Assembly: GCF_000153185.1 (NCBI RefSeq)
Contig: NZ_CH724150.1
Span: forward strand, 256,915 to 320,914
Source: Reinekea blandensis MED297
Lineage (GTDB): Bacteria > Pseudomonadota > Gammaproteobacteria > Pseudomonadales > Natronospirillaceae
Direction: 5' to 3'
Length of the DNA: 64,000 nt
Part shown: positions 43,759 through 53,371 of the stretch, in pieces
How the letters are laid out: every line of letters starts with the position of its first letter
Position numbering within the stretch: the first letter of the stretch is position 1
Translations under genes and position numbers: made by a program
The notes under the pieces: model-generated
Seen by the model: the letters and a program-made list of their open reading frames with translations, nothing else
The model's database searches: none
What the model was told of the DNA's origin: nothing

Positions 43759-45014
43759 CAGGCATCTCCTCCTAAAACCGTCTTAAACTGTGCCCGGAAA
43801 CGGTCCGATTCCTGATTGGCAGAGTACTCAACCTGATACCCCTGTTGAGCCAATGTGTTCTTAAGCGCTTCAAACTGGCTGTATGCATCCCCATCCGTTC
43901 CGACCGGTTTCGCCAAGGTAAAAAAGGCTTCGCTGCGATCAGCATTGTAGCGGAAGTCTTCGAGCATGAAGGACTCCGGCACATTGCTGATATCGCGCAG
44001 TATGGTCAGAGCATTAGCATCCGTTTCGGAAGCCCCGCTGCCCGCGGTAGCGACCCTGGTACGCATTTCCCGCACCATTAAGGGTCTTTGAATCCGTTTA
44101 TTCTGGCCGAAGACCTGCAAAAAGACGTCCTCGCTGGCCTGCCAGGTCTGGTCAATTTTTTCGGCAGTACGTTGGTTTTCGAAGACGGTCAAGGTTGTCC
44201 AAAGCGCAATCACGGCGACAGAGGCAACCAGTGCCGGTAACCATTGCTGGTAGTTCGGCCGCCCCTGATTTTGGCTGAAAGGCCCGGTCATTAGATTGCC
44301 GATGGGTTGTCTTTGTTCGGCTTGATCGTGCCAATCAACCAGATGTCGCGTTGGTTGAACCTGCCAGTTAACCACATATCCGGTAGCTTCGAACTCCGTT
44401 GCCAGCGCCTTCGCGGAACCCTCTGCAGACTCGCTGATGAGTTTGATTCGCGCATCGTCAGGCAGTTGCTGTTGTTCGGCCCATAGCTCAAACCATTGTG
44501 CGAAGCCTTTGGCATGTACATCAAAAACGGTGTTACGGGCACTGACAGTGACGGTTTCATTGTGCACCAGAAGCAGAAGATCATCTGTCTGATCATCCGG
44601 CACAATAAAGGATTGAGCGTTGTAAGCTTCGATAACCTGAAACTGGGCAGATTTCAGGGTGCCCAGGATCAGCGACAGCCGGTTCAGATCGGTGGCTTCA
44701 ATTGTTGCCTTGCCCTGAACGGGTTTTTGCTTAAGTACCAAATGAACCGTATCGATGTCTTGAGCCAAATACTCTTCAGCGGCGAAACGCAACATCGTAA
44801 GGCTAACCCGTCGGGATTTTGCCGGTAACGAGACATCCACGGTCGAGAACCACTGTGGTGGTAAAAATAACCGGGTCAGGCAGACATCCAGATTGCGCTC
44901 CTGTTTTTGATCGCTCAAATCTTCAAGGGTGCCAGAATATCGATCGGAATCGCCGGCCCAGTACCACTCCAGTTGATCAACAGCACGCCAGTAAAGGCTC
45001 AGTTGAATGCTCAT
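43758..45014 (-). CDS. gspL: Type II secretion protein L
   Basis: This 418-residue protein has a cytoplasmic actin-like half that binds GspE (FLPPQWFSTVDVSLPAKSRR is typical), a membrane helix at about 255-275 (ALVASVAVIALWTTLTV) and a periplasmic domain. It shares one base with gspM. It connects the ATPase to the inner-membrane platform. Confidence 0.87.
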   Translation of the reverse strand: MSIQLSLYWRAVDQLEWYWAGDSDRYSGTLEDLSDQKQERNLDVCLTRLFLPPQWFSTVDVSLPAKSRRVSLTMLRFAAEEYLAQDIDTVHLVLKQKPVQGKATIEATDLNRLSLILGTLKSAQFQVIEAYNAQSFIVPDDQTDDLLLLVHNETVTVSARNTVFDVHAKGFAQWFELWAEQQQLPDDARIKLISESAEGSAKALATEFEATGYVVNWQVQPTRHLVDWHDQAEQRQPIGNLMTGPFSQNQGRPNYQQWLPALVASVAVIALWTTLTVFENQRTAEKIDQTWQASEDVFLQVFGQNKRIQRPLMVREMRTRVATAGSGASETDANALTILRDISNVPESFMLEDFRYNADRSEAFFTLAKPVGTDGDAYSQFEALKNTLAQQGYQVEYSANQESDRFRAQFKTVLGGDA

Positions 45015-45025
45015 TCAATCTCCAT

Positions 45026-46057
45026 TTAAAACTCACCCGCCGGATCATCGCTCGACGTAGCATCGTTATTGTTCCCAGGGTTCGCTGCAGATGCCGCGGC
45101 CTTAACCGGATCACCAGGCAGTTGGTTGGCTTCGGTAGCAGACCGATCCCGAAGCGTCACCGTCAGACCGCCATCCGCATCCCGATGAATAACGGACCGC
45201 TGTGACAGCGTGTCTTCACCCAGGGTAATTTCAGTATAAAGCTCAAACCAATCGGAGGTAACGCTCAATTCTGAGAGATAGATTCCAGATTGCTCATTTT
45301 CTTTAAACACATCCTGATTTAAAAAATCAGTGACCGCATCAAAGCCCTCCTCGCCCCGATCGGTCACGGCTTTAGCCGCAATATCCTGTCCGATATATCC
45401 GGCGATGGTCTGAATAACTTCCGAGGGCGCCGTATTAATGTTCAGTGCCGAGTCCGCTGGCAACGCAGAGACCCAGGGTGACAGCAAATCGAATTGTTCC
45501 TGATCCACACTCTTCAGTAACAGCAACTCGGTCACATCGGCCATGGCGGTATATGACGGAGCGTAACTCGGCTGTTCATCGGCATAAAAGTAGTCGGCCC
45601 CCGTGTCAGCATCGAACCACTGATACAACTCTTGAGCGATGCTCTCATCCGCGCCGATTAAGAGCAGCAACTTATCAAAAGCTTGTAATGCTCCGGAACG
45701 GTACTCACTGTCCATCGACAGCCAGTTCAGGTTGAAGCGACCCTGAAGGTCATTAATTTCAACTGCAACCAAGCCGCCTTCATCCAGAGGAAAAACAGCT
45801 TCCGTGGTGTTCCACAGCTCGTACAGATGGTCGGTACTGCTGGATTGGGCATCCAAGCTTAACCCAACTTCCGCGATAGCCTCCGCACTTTCAGCATAAG
45901 CCTGTGCCTGAGAAAGAAACAACACATGTCGGGTTCGTTCGACCTGAATGCGCTGTTGATATTGCACCTGAGCGACAATGACCATCAGAATGGCAAATAC
46001 AAACATCACTTGCAGCAGTACATAACCCTGTTCATTAGCCGGCATCCGATTCTTCAT
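45026..46057 (-). CDS. gspK: Type II secretion minor pseudopilin K
   Basis: This 343-residue protein has prepilin-type start NEQGYVLLQVMFVFAILMVIVAQVQYQQ. The residue at mature position 5 is not Glu, as is usual for GspK. The large alpha-helical insert follows (AIAEVGL to the calcium loop region). It caps the pseudopilus tip with GspI and GspJ. It overlaps gspJ by four bases. Confidence 0.88.
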   Translation of the reverse strand: MKNRMPANEQGYVLLQVMFVFAILMVIVAQVQYQQRIQVERTRHVLFLSQAQAYAESAEAIAEVGLSLDAQSSSTDHLYELWNTTEAVFPLDEGGLVAVEINDLQGRFNLNWLSMDSEYRSGALQAFDKLLLLIGADESIAQELYQWFDADTGADYFYADEQPSYAPSYTAMADVTELLLLKSVDQEQFDLLSPWVSALPADSALNINTAPSEVIQTIAGYIGQDIAAKAVTDRGEEGFDAVTDFLNQDVFKENEQSGIYLSELSVTSDWFELYTEITLGEDTLSQRSVIHRDADGGLTVTLRDRSATEANQLPGDPVKAAASAANPGNNNDATSSDDPAGEF

Positions 46058-46761
46058 TGGCCCGCTCCTTCAGGAACAACGACTTCAGACGGAACCTGGA
46101 TTAACCGGCGGTAGGTGCCGCCATCAGATAATGAAATGTCAAACTGAACGCCCTGCAAAACCGTTTCTTTTACGCCGCTGGAAGGATTCAACGTCGGTGG
46201 TTCATCGCGGAACTCTTGTTCAGACGTTGTCGGATTTAAGTGAAGAAACTGCCATTCTACACTTTCAACCTGTGTCATCAGCACTTGGTGCTGCCAGGAG
46301 AGATAGCCGTCGTCATCCAGATGAACCCGGTAACTACGTACTAGGCATCCGCTTTGTTCGTCGGCGACCGCATCGTCTTCGGCCCAGGGACAGACCTCAC
46401 TGCCCGGTTCGGCAAGTCGGTAATGAACCCGTTGTAAAGACGAACGCTCCATGGCCAGAAAAGGACTTTGAGCCCAACCGGCGCGGGTTAAAAAAAGCCC
46501 ATTGTAGTCAAGGTGAACAGCGTCTTCGTAATCACCGAACGGATCACGGACCGACCGGTAAGGTGCCACCTGTATCAGATCTTGCTCAATGACGCGGATG
46601 GCCCGGTTCAGAGATGCAAACCTTAGAGACTGTTCTTCCACCACATCTTTCGCACCGATGCTGGTATTAAACAACGTCAGAGTGCCCACAGATATCAATG
46701 CGGCGATGGCTAATGACAGTAACAGCTCAATGAGGGTAAACCCGGAGTTCAACCTGATCAT
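46054..46761 (-). CDS. gspJ: Type II secretion minor pseudopilin J
   Basis: This 235-residue protein has class III signal GFTLIELLLSLAIAALISVGTLTLF with Glu5, then the beta-rich GspJ domain (LNRAIRVIEQDLIQVAPYRSVRDPFGD). It is part of the tip complex. Four-base overlaps on both sides. Confidence 0.88.
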   Translation of the reverse strand: MIRLNSGFTLIELLLSLAIAALISVGTLTLFNTSIGAKDVVEEQSLRFASLNRAIRVIEQDLIQVAPYRSVRDPFGDYEDAVHLDYNGLFLTRAGWAQSPFLAMERSSLQRVHYRLAEPGSEVCPWAEDDAVADEQSGCLVRSYRVHLDDDGYLSWQHQVLMTQVESVEWQFLHLNPTTSEQEFRDEPPTLNPSSGVKETVLQGVQFDISLSDGGTYRRLIQVPSEVVVPEGAGQ

Positions 46762-47141
46762 TGCGGTGCCTCGCCAATAACGGCGCGCAAAACGTCCGCA
46801 ACCTGTTCCTCGCCATCCGGACGCGCATGGAGCTCAACATGGCGTAAAAATCCGCCAATGACGTCCATTTCGACATTACGAATCACAATATCCACTTCCC
46901 AGTTTCGCTCGTTGAACGTCACTTCTCGAGTGGATTCACCCGCGTTGGGTAAGGCATCTTCAAGACGAATGCGAGCTAACTCGTTTTGGTTAACCCATCG
47001 GGCCTGTGTCTGCTCTTCGATCTGCCGTGCTGACGTCAGCGCCTGTACATTAGCTAACGCAATGGTTGCAGCCGTTAGCCCGAAAATAACCAAAGCGATC
47101 ATGACTTCTATCAGGGTAAATCCGCGATCAGCGTTCATCAC
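46758..47141 (-). CDS. gspI: Type II secretion minor pseudopilin I
   Basis: This 127-residue protein has prepilin motif RGFTLIEVMIALVIFGLTAATIALANVQ and the typical WVNQNELARIRL region of GspI. It starts 14 bases inside gspH. It nucleates the pseudopilus tip. Confidence 0.88.
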   Translation of the reverse strand: MMNADRGFTLIEVMIALVIFGLTAATIALANVQALTSARQIEEQTQARWVNQNELARIRLEDALPNAGESTREVTFNERNWEVDIVIRNVEMDVIGGFLRHVELHARPDGEEQVADVLRAVIGEAPQ

Positions 47142-47685
47142 GGGCCACCTTCAGGCGATTGTAACCATCACCCACGACCGTAATCTGTTGCTCTCGGTCG
47201 GCTTCGTGGCTCATAAACAGGGTGAATGAAGGTTGGTATTCTTCGCTGGGTAATAAAATGATATGAGGCGACAAGTCCAGAGGATCTTCGGGTATTTCTG
47301 ACTCTAGCGGAATCCAATCCCGACTCTGGTTATCCAGCAGCAGTTCCACCGTCACGTCGTCGCCAACCGGAATTGTCCACGTGGACTCCTGCTCCCACAT
47401 GAAATCATTTTCTCCTAAGTTTGGATCGCCTTCCCGCCAGCTGAGAGCGGCGATATCGTGCTCAGTGATGTAGAGCCCGACTTCCTGGCCACTTAATAGC
47501 GCACGATCCAACTGTTGACCAAACCAGAACTCGAAGGCATGTCCTTGTTTTTCAACGTCATCGAGAGGGTTTTCAGAGACCGTTAATAAGCGCACAGTGG
47601 CCGCTCCGATGGCGATGATGAGCACCACAATCATGACCTCGAGCAGGGAAAACCCACTCTGTTTGTGGCGATGGTGCGCAGTCAT
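47128..47685 (-). CDS. gspH: Type II secretion pseudopilin H
   Basis: This 185-residue protein has prepilin motif SGFSLLEVMIVVLIIAIGAATV and a GspH beta domain with the region FEFWFGQQLDRALLSGQEVGLYI. It connects the tip to the GspG filament. Stop and start share one base with gspG. Confidence 0.87.
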   Translation of the reverse strand: MTAHHRHKQSGFSLLEVMIVVLIIAIGAATVRLLTVSENPLDDVEKQGHAFEFWFGQQLDRALLSGQEVGLYITEHDIAALSWREGDPNLGENDFMWEQESTWTIPVGDDVTVELLLDNQSRDWIPLESEIPEDPLDLSPHIILLPSEEYQPSFTLFMSHEADREQQITVVGDGYNRLKVARDER

Positions 47686-48101
47686 CAGTCGGTGTCAGAT
47701 GAGGTGATATCCTGGTTCAGGTCTTCGCCACCTTCACGACCGTCCGCTCCGTAGGAAATAACCTCCGGCTGCCCACCGTCGTTAATGTAACCATACGGGT
47801 TTTCCCAAGGATCTTTCGGCATTTTCTGCAAATAAGGACCACGCCAGTTTTTCGGCTCCGGACTGCCAGAAGGCTTACTGACAAGCGCTTCCAGGCCCTG
47901 ATCGGTTGACGGGTAGTGGGAGTTGTGTAACCGGTACATTTCCAAGGCCTGGCCAATGGTCTGAATGTCAGTTTGAGCAGCGGTCACCCGCGCTTCATCC
48001 CCTCGTCCGACCACGTTAGGGACCACCAGGCCCATAATAATGCCCAGTATCACCAGGACGACCATCAGTTCGATCAGCGTAAAGCCGCGTTGTTTGTTCA
48101 T
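47685..48101 (-). CDS. gspG: Type II secretion major pseudopilin G
   Basis: This 138-residue protein is the standard size. MNKQRGFTLIELMVVLVILGIIMG with Glu5 is followed by the conserved VVPNVVGR, YRLHNSHYPSTDQGLEAL, and the calcium region GYINDGGQPEVISYGADGREGGE. It builds the pseudopilus shaft. GspO (prepilin peptidase) must be supplied from elsewhere. Confidence 0.92.
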   Translation of the reverse strand: MNKQRGFTLIELMVVLVILGIIMGLVVPNVVGRGDEARVTAAQTDIQTIGQALEMYRLHNSHYPSTDQGLEALVSKPSGSPEPKNWRGPYLQKMPKDPWENPYGYINDGGQPEVISYGADGREGGEDLNQDITSSDTD

Positions 48102-48117
48102 AGTTTTCCCTCTGTAA

Positions 48118-49332
48118 TTATCCTGCTAGGGCGTTCATCTGCATCATCGGCAGAACAATAGCCAATACAATTATCAGAACGATGCCCCCCATCACGATCA
48201 GCATAAGGGGTTCCATTAACCCTAAAATCGTTGAAATCAGGTCCTTGACCTGCCGGTCCTCGGCATCGGCGGTCTTACTGAGCATCTTGTCCAGTTCACC
48301 ACTGGCTTCACCGCTGCCTATCATATGTAACATCATCGGACGAAAGTAACCGGCCTCGCTCAAAGCTTTATGTAAAGAGCCACCTTCACTGACGCTGATG
48401 GCGGCGCGATTAACCCGAGCTTGTATTTCGAGATTTGACACCACCTGAGAGGCGATTTTCATCGCTTCAACCAACGGTACACCCGCGCTGGATAGCATCG
48501 CAACGGTGCCAATAAACCGGGAGGTGTTAAACCCTCGCGAAATGCGACCAATCAGCGGCAGTCGAAGAAACAATCGATGGGTGCGAATGCGACGTTCTTT
48601 ACGGCGATTAAACAGGTGGACACAGAGCCCGATCAATGCGAAAACGATCAGGGAATGAAGCCAATAGGTTTCAATCCAACCGCTTGAGGCCAGTAACCAG
48701 CGAGTCGGACCCGGCAGTTCACCACCGGTTGCGGTAATTGCGCCGACAATCTGCGGGACAACAGACTTCAGCAGGAACACAATGATGCCAATGGCGACAA
48801 AAATAAGAATACTGGGGTAGATACTGGCAATCTGAATCTGGTTGCGGATCTGTTGTTGATCTTCCATGTAATCCGCCAGGCGATCGAGGACCTGATCCAG
48901 ATGCCCGGAATGCTCCCCGGCATTGACCGTTGCCTGGTATAAAACCGGAAACGCACGCGGATACTCTTTCAGGGCCGATGCGAGACTGAAACCTTCAAGA
49001 ACTTTGGAACGCACACTGAGCAACAATCCACGAACCCGGGCTTTTTCCGACTGCTCTGCGGCTGCCTTCAGACACTCTTCCAACGGCATACCAGAGCCAA
49101 CCAGTGTTGATAACTGCCGGGTGAGCAAAGCCAAATCGGCCACGTTCAATGATGGCGAAAAAAGACCACCGCTACTCTTTTTATTACTGGTTTTCTGGGA
49201 GACATTTACCGACTCCACAAACCAGCCTTTATCTCGCAATTGCTGGCGAACCTGTCGGGCACTGTCGGCCTCGGTAATGCCTTTTTTACGCTTGCCCTGA
49301 CCGTCCAGAGCGACGTAGCTGTACGCTCCCAT
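48118..49332 (-). CDS. gspF: Type II secretion inner-membrane protein F
   Basis: This 404-residue protein has the N-terminal motif MGAYSYVALDGQGKRKKGI and two T2SSF domains (about 70-195 and 270-395) with three membrane helices. ATG 49332 is preferred (GGAG nine bases before) over the TTG at 49338 that overlaps the gspE stop. It is the polytopic core of the platform. Confidence 0.92.
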   Translation of the reverse strand: MGAYSYVALDGQGKRKKGITEADSARQVRQQLRDKGWFVESVNVSQKTSNKKSSGGLFSPSLNVADLALLTRQLSTLVGSGMPLEECLKAAAEQSEKARVRGLLLSVRSKVLEGFSLASALKEYPRAFPVLYQATVNAGEHSGHLDQVLDRLADYMEDQQQIRNQIQIASIYPSILIFVAIGIIVFLLKSVVPQIVGAITATGGELPGPTRWLLASSGWIETYWLHSLIVFALIGLCVHLFNRRKERRIRTHRLFLRLPLIGRISRGFNTSRFIGTVAMLSSAGVPLVEAMKIASQVVSNLEIQARVNRAAISVSEGGSLHKALSEAGYFRPMMLHMIGSGEASGELDKMLSKTADAEDRQVKDLISTILGLMEPLMLIVMGGIVLIIVLAIVLPMMQMNALAG

Positions 49333-49334
49333 AG

Positions 49335-50804
49335 TCAATAACTCCGATTGACGCGCAGAACTTCTTCAATGGTGGTGACGCCCTGTCTGACCTTACTGAG
49401 GCCATCGTCAAGAATGGAGTGACTGGATTTCCTGGCATAGGCTTCCAGTTCAATGTCCCCAGCCTGCTTGTGAATCAGTTGCCGCATTCCCTCATCAACT
49501 CTGAGTAACTCGTAGACCCCGACACGGCCTTTAAAGCCGGTGTTTTTACAGGCGGAACAGCCGCCGGCCTGATAGATCGTCTGATCGTCATCCGGCGCAA
49601 ATTTCAGTAACTCGCGTTCACTGTCATCGGGCTGATGAGCAACCTTGCATTCCGGACAAAGGGTTCTGACAAGACGTTGTGACACCAGCCCGATCAGGCT
49701 GGAGGCTAACAAAAACGGTTCGATGCCCATATCCTGCAACCGCGTCACGGCCCCAACGGCAGAGTTCGTGTGCAAAGTGCTCAGCACCAAGTGACCGGTT
49801 AAACTCGCCTGTACCGCAATTTCAGCGGTTTCCAGATCCCGGATCTCACCGATCATTACAACATCCGGGTCTTGTCGCAGGATGGCCCGTAACCCCCGGG
49901 CGAAGGTCATATCCACCTTGGAATTCACCTGAGTTTGCCCAATGCCTGGCAGGCCATATTCAATCGGATCTTCGACCGTCATGATATTCCTGACCTGGCT
50001 GTTGAGCGATTGCAATGCCGCATACAAGCTGGTGGTTTTACCAGAGCCGGTCGGCCCGGTGACCAGAATAATGCCATGGGGCCGGGAGATCAGATCCTTA
50101 AACAGCGTGTAATCGTCCTGGTGCAACCCCAGATGGGCCAGATCAAGCCGGCCGGCCTGTTTGTCCAGCAATCGAAGCACAACCCGTTCACCATGATTAG
50201 AAGGGATGGTGGACACCCGTAAATCAACTTCACGACCGGCGACTCGCAGAGAAATCCGGCCATCTTGTGGGAGCCGTTTTTCTGCGATATCGAGACGCGC
50301 CATGACTTTGATACGGGAAACCAATAATGGCGCCAGGGCCCGTTTGGGTTGTACGACTTCCCGCAATACCCCATCAACCCGGAACCGGATCGACAGACGT
50401 TTTTCAAAGGTCTCGATGTGAATGTCCGAAGCGCCCTCCCGGACAGCTTCAGTCAGAATGGCGTTAATCAGACGGATAATGGGGGCGTCGTCGACCTGCT
50501 CCATGAGGTCTTCGGTTTCCGGAACCGACTCCGCCAAACTACTCAAGTCCATGGACTCGCCCAATCCTTCGACCATCTGCATCGCTTCGTCGGAATCGGA
50601 TTGATAGGCTTTGTTTAATGCTTCGGAAAAATCATTTTCATTGACGGGTTCTAACGGCAGTACCGACTCAGTAATCCTCTGAGCTTCCTGCATTGCGACG
50701 AGATTGGCACCGGGCCGATACAGAATACGAACGCCGTCGGCGTGGTCATAATCGATGACGACACCGTGTTTTTTTGCGAACGCGAAGGGTAACTGTCTGT
50801 CCAT
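49335..50804 (-). CDS. gspE: Type II secretion ATPase E
   Basis: This 489-residue ATPase has Walker A GPTGSGKTTSLYAAL, an Asp box and Walker B region (DPDVVMIGEIRDLETAEIA), a His box (LVLSTLHTNSA) and a tetracysteine zinc site (CPEC and CSAC at about 397-440). It powers pseudopilus growth from the cytoplasm and is the first gene of the E-F-G-H-I-J-K-L-M operon. Confidence 0.93.
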   Translation of the reverse strand: MDRQLPFAFAKKHGVVIDYDHADGVRILYRPGANLVAMQEAQRITESVLPLEPVNENDFSEALNKAYQSDSDEAMQMVEGLGESMDLSSLAESVPETEDLMEQVDDAPIIRLINAILTEAVREGASDIHIETFEKRLSIRFRVDGVLREVVQPKRALAPLLVSRIKVMARLDIAEKRLPQDGRISLRVAGREVDLRVSTIPSNHGERVVLRLLDKQAGRLDLAHLGLHQDDYTLFKDLISRPHGIILVTGPTGSGKTTSLYAALQSLNSQVRNIMTVEDPIEYGLPGIGQTQVNSKVDMTFARGLRAILRQDPDVVMIGEIRDLETAEIAVQASLTGHLVLSTLHTNSAVGAVTRLQDMGIEPFLLASSLIGLVSQRLVRTLCPECKVAHQPDDSERELLKFAPDDDQTIYQAGGCSACKNTGFKGRVGVYELLRVDEGMRQLIHKQAGDIELEAYARKSSHSILDDGLSKVRQGVTTIEEVLRVNRSY

Positions 50805-50980
50805 GTTTTAAGCGGTACCACTCTTGCAACGGGCCGGTAGGTGCCCGGTTAGTTTACTTCGATCCATTGTGAACGATGATCGAAACCAATAAAACGCCCT
50901 ACTGCCATTTTTGCGTAAAGGATTCACTTTATCCCCTAAATTATTGATAAACCAGAGGATTCACGAGGCCTTTACAACCC

Positions 50981-53140
50981 TCAGTCAGCGGTCCAACGCT
51001 GCAACGCACCGACGAGTAGATCCCGTTGCAATGGTTTCCCGAGAAAGTCGTCCATGCCCGCAGCCAGACACTCTCGCTCCACTTCGGGTGTCTGTTCAGA
51101 CGTCATTGCCACAATGGGGATGTGCTGCCCGGTGTTGATTTCGTCCTTGCGAATCAGGCGGGTTGCTTCCAAGCCATCCAAACGTGGCATATAGCAATCC
51201 ATAAGCACCAAATCGTAATGATTGGTCTTGAGTTTTTCGATGGCTTCACGCCCATTGACGCAGGTGTCGACCTGAACACCGGTCTGTTCCAGCATTCGCA
51301 ACACAACTTTCTGATTCAACAGGTTGTCTTCTGCAAGCAATACGCGTGAGTTCTCGCATCGGTAAATATCGGCCTCGGCATCTTCAGATTCATCGGTCGC
51401 AGCGCGTAATGCGCTCAACAGCTGATCACGGGCAACCGGCTTCTCAACAAAGGTGTAGCGTCCGTTAAGATCAGCAAACAGGCTGCGTTGCAGTTCCGAA
51501 GCGTATAAAACAATGTGCGTTTGAGCGACAAAGCGCTCGCTCAGACTTTCAATCTCTCTGAGTTGTTGACGTGCTTTCTGGTCGTCTACCGGGACATTGA
51601 TAAATATAAAGTCGGTTTCGATGCGCTCTTCGCTGTCCAGCAACCGATCCAGCGTCCAGACGGCAACCTGCATGTTCCAGCTCATGAACTCAGCGGTCAG
51701 AGAACGCTCATTCTGTTCAGAAAGATCGACCAACAGAATGGACTTGCCGGCCATATACTTAGCCGGTTTGAATGAGCTGGCCTGCTGACTGGTCGTACTG
51801 ATTGGCAGACTGACGCGGATTTTTCTCAGGTCGTCATTGGCTGTCGCGCTGAGCACGGCCCCCATCGCTTTGAATTGGGCGGTTGCCACCATCAAAGTTA
51901 ACTGATCGGCCACATCTTCATCTTCCGGCAGAATGTCCATTTGTCGGTTCAACGCGGAGCGTAAATCTTCGATGGCCATTTCCGTATTAATGAAATAGAA
52001 CGTCAGGATTAACTGTTCCTGTCCGGCTTCGGAATCAATGCCGACACGAACCGTGATTTCGCCGCTCTCCGCCATATCGAGGGTGAAATCCAACAGCCTT
52101 CGGAAAGCGTTCGACAACCATTGAGGGTCCGCCTCGATACGTTCAGGCACATCAGGATGGTACAGATAGGACAGCTCCCGTCCGTTTTCATGGGCCTTCG
52201 CACCCATGTCGGCCATGGCGTGTTCCAGTGTTTTACGCAGATTAAACACCATCGACTGAGGAACCCGGGTCTGATCGCGCTGCTCAATAAAGGCTTCCAG
52301 ATCATTGATTAAGTCCAACATGGAGTAACCGGATCGGCGGGCAATACTCAGCATGCCCTGATTTTCATTATCCTGATCTCCCAGAGACAACATACTGAGA
52401 ACGCCAAGCAGGCCACTGAGCGGATTTTTAACCCGCATCAGAATCTGCTGTATAAACCGCCGGTTCGACTTATTATCTACTGTACTGGCTTCTCTGGCCT
52501 GCTCCAGAACCGACAACCGAAGTTTGTACTCATGATTCGTGGCCAGAAAGCTCCAGACGAGATCCCCGACCCGATGTGCCGTGCTGACCAGGTAAAAGTA
52601 CATGGCGACGAACCCGATACCCAGAATCAAGGCGATTTCCAGCGCCGATAAAAAGAAATAAAAGACGGCAATCGGCCCCAGCAATACCAACAAATAAAGG
52701 CGAACCGTTTTCCCATAAAGGGAGTAAACAAACGTTCCGCCGGCCGCGATTGCGGCGGTATAGAGAATTCCGAGCTGCAGGATAGGCGCTTCTGGCGCCG
52801 TCGCGAGCCGATACGTCAGGTAAGCCGACCAGATACCTGCATGTAGAAAACCCGACAGAATAAATGCGTCACGCCAGCGTGCAGGACCACGGGCATACCA
52901 CTCTTCAAACTGCGCGATCATGATGAAACGCCAGGCCGCCATCACCACCAACGCCAAACCAAACAGATACACCACGCTCGGTGTCGGAGCCTGCATCAAC
53001 AGGCTCCATTCAATGATGATGAACAGACCAAAATGCAGCAGCGCGCTCGGCAACCCCTGACGACTGAGCGTCTGATCAACCCGTTTCAGAATGGATCGGT
53101 CTTTCTGTGCCTTGTGGTGTGGCCTAAAAAACAAACTCAT
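50981..53140 (-). CDS. Membrane hybrid kinase-like protein lacking its phospho-His
   Basis: This 719-residue protein has about six membrane helices (residues 33-185) and a dimerisation region at about 215-280. The usual SHEIRTPL box reads LMRVKNPL, so Met235 stands where the phospho-His belongs. The ATPase region (about 320-440) lacks the DxGxG loop. A first REC domain (about 470-590) has no acceptor Asp in the usual place. The last REC (about 598-719) is intact with Asp648 in LVLMDCYMP. It is likely a pseudokinase scaffold with one working receiver. It lies upstream of gspE on the same strand, but 176 bases separate them. Confidence 0.82.
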   Translation of the reverse strand: MSLFFRPHHKAQKDRSILKRVDQTLSRQGLPSALLHFGLFIIIEWSLLMQAPTPSVVYLFGLALVVMAAWRFIMIAQFEEWYARGPARWRDAFILSGFLHAGIWSAYLTYRLATAPEAPILQLGILYTAAIAAGGTFVYSLYGKTVRLYLLVLLGPIAVFYFFLSALEIALILGIGFVAMYFYLVSTAHRVGDLVWSFLATNHEYKLRLSVLEQAREASTVDNKSNRRFIQQILMRVKNPLSGLLGVLSMLSLGDQDNENQGMLSIARRSGYSMLDLINDLEAFIEQRDQTRVPQSMVFNLRKTLEHAMADMGAKAHENGRELSYLYHPDVPERIEADPQWLSNAFRRLLDFTLDMAESGEITVRVGIDSEAGQEQLILTFYFINTEMAIEDLRSALNRQMDILPEDEDVADQLTLMVATAQFKAMGAVLSATANDDLRKIRVSLPISTTSQQASSFKPAKYMAGKSILLVDLSEQNERSLTAEFMSWNMQVAVWTLDRLLDSEERIETDFIFINVPVDDQKARQQLREIESLSERFVAQTHIVLYASELQRSLFADLNGRYTFVEKPVARDQLLSALRAATDESEDAEADIYRCENSRVLLAEDNLLNQKVVLRMLEQTGVQVDTCVNGREAIEKLKTNHYDLVLMDCYMPRLDGLEATRLIRKDEINTGQHIPIVAMTSEQTPEVERECLAAGMDDFLGKPLQRDLLVGALQRWTAD

Positions 53141-53371
53141 AAATAACAGCAGGTGATTGTAAAGGTGGCAACTATACGCGCTAACCCTGCTTTTCCCAAG
53201 CCCTTAGCGCGCTCAGAGACAGCAAGTTGTGGGGTTTATGACGCGGTTCCGTGATGGGCATCGCCCCATCTTTCTAAACCAGGTTATCAGCGGTCAGGGC
53301 CGCTCGTAACAAAACTGTCATCAAACCATCATAACCTCGCCAGCGTTTTCAGCTGTCGGAGTCCTCATACC

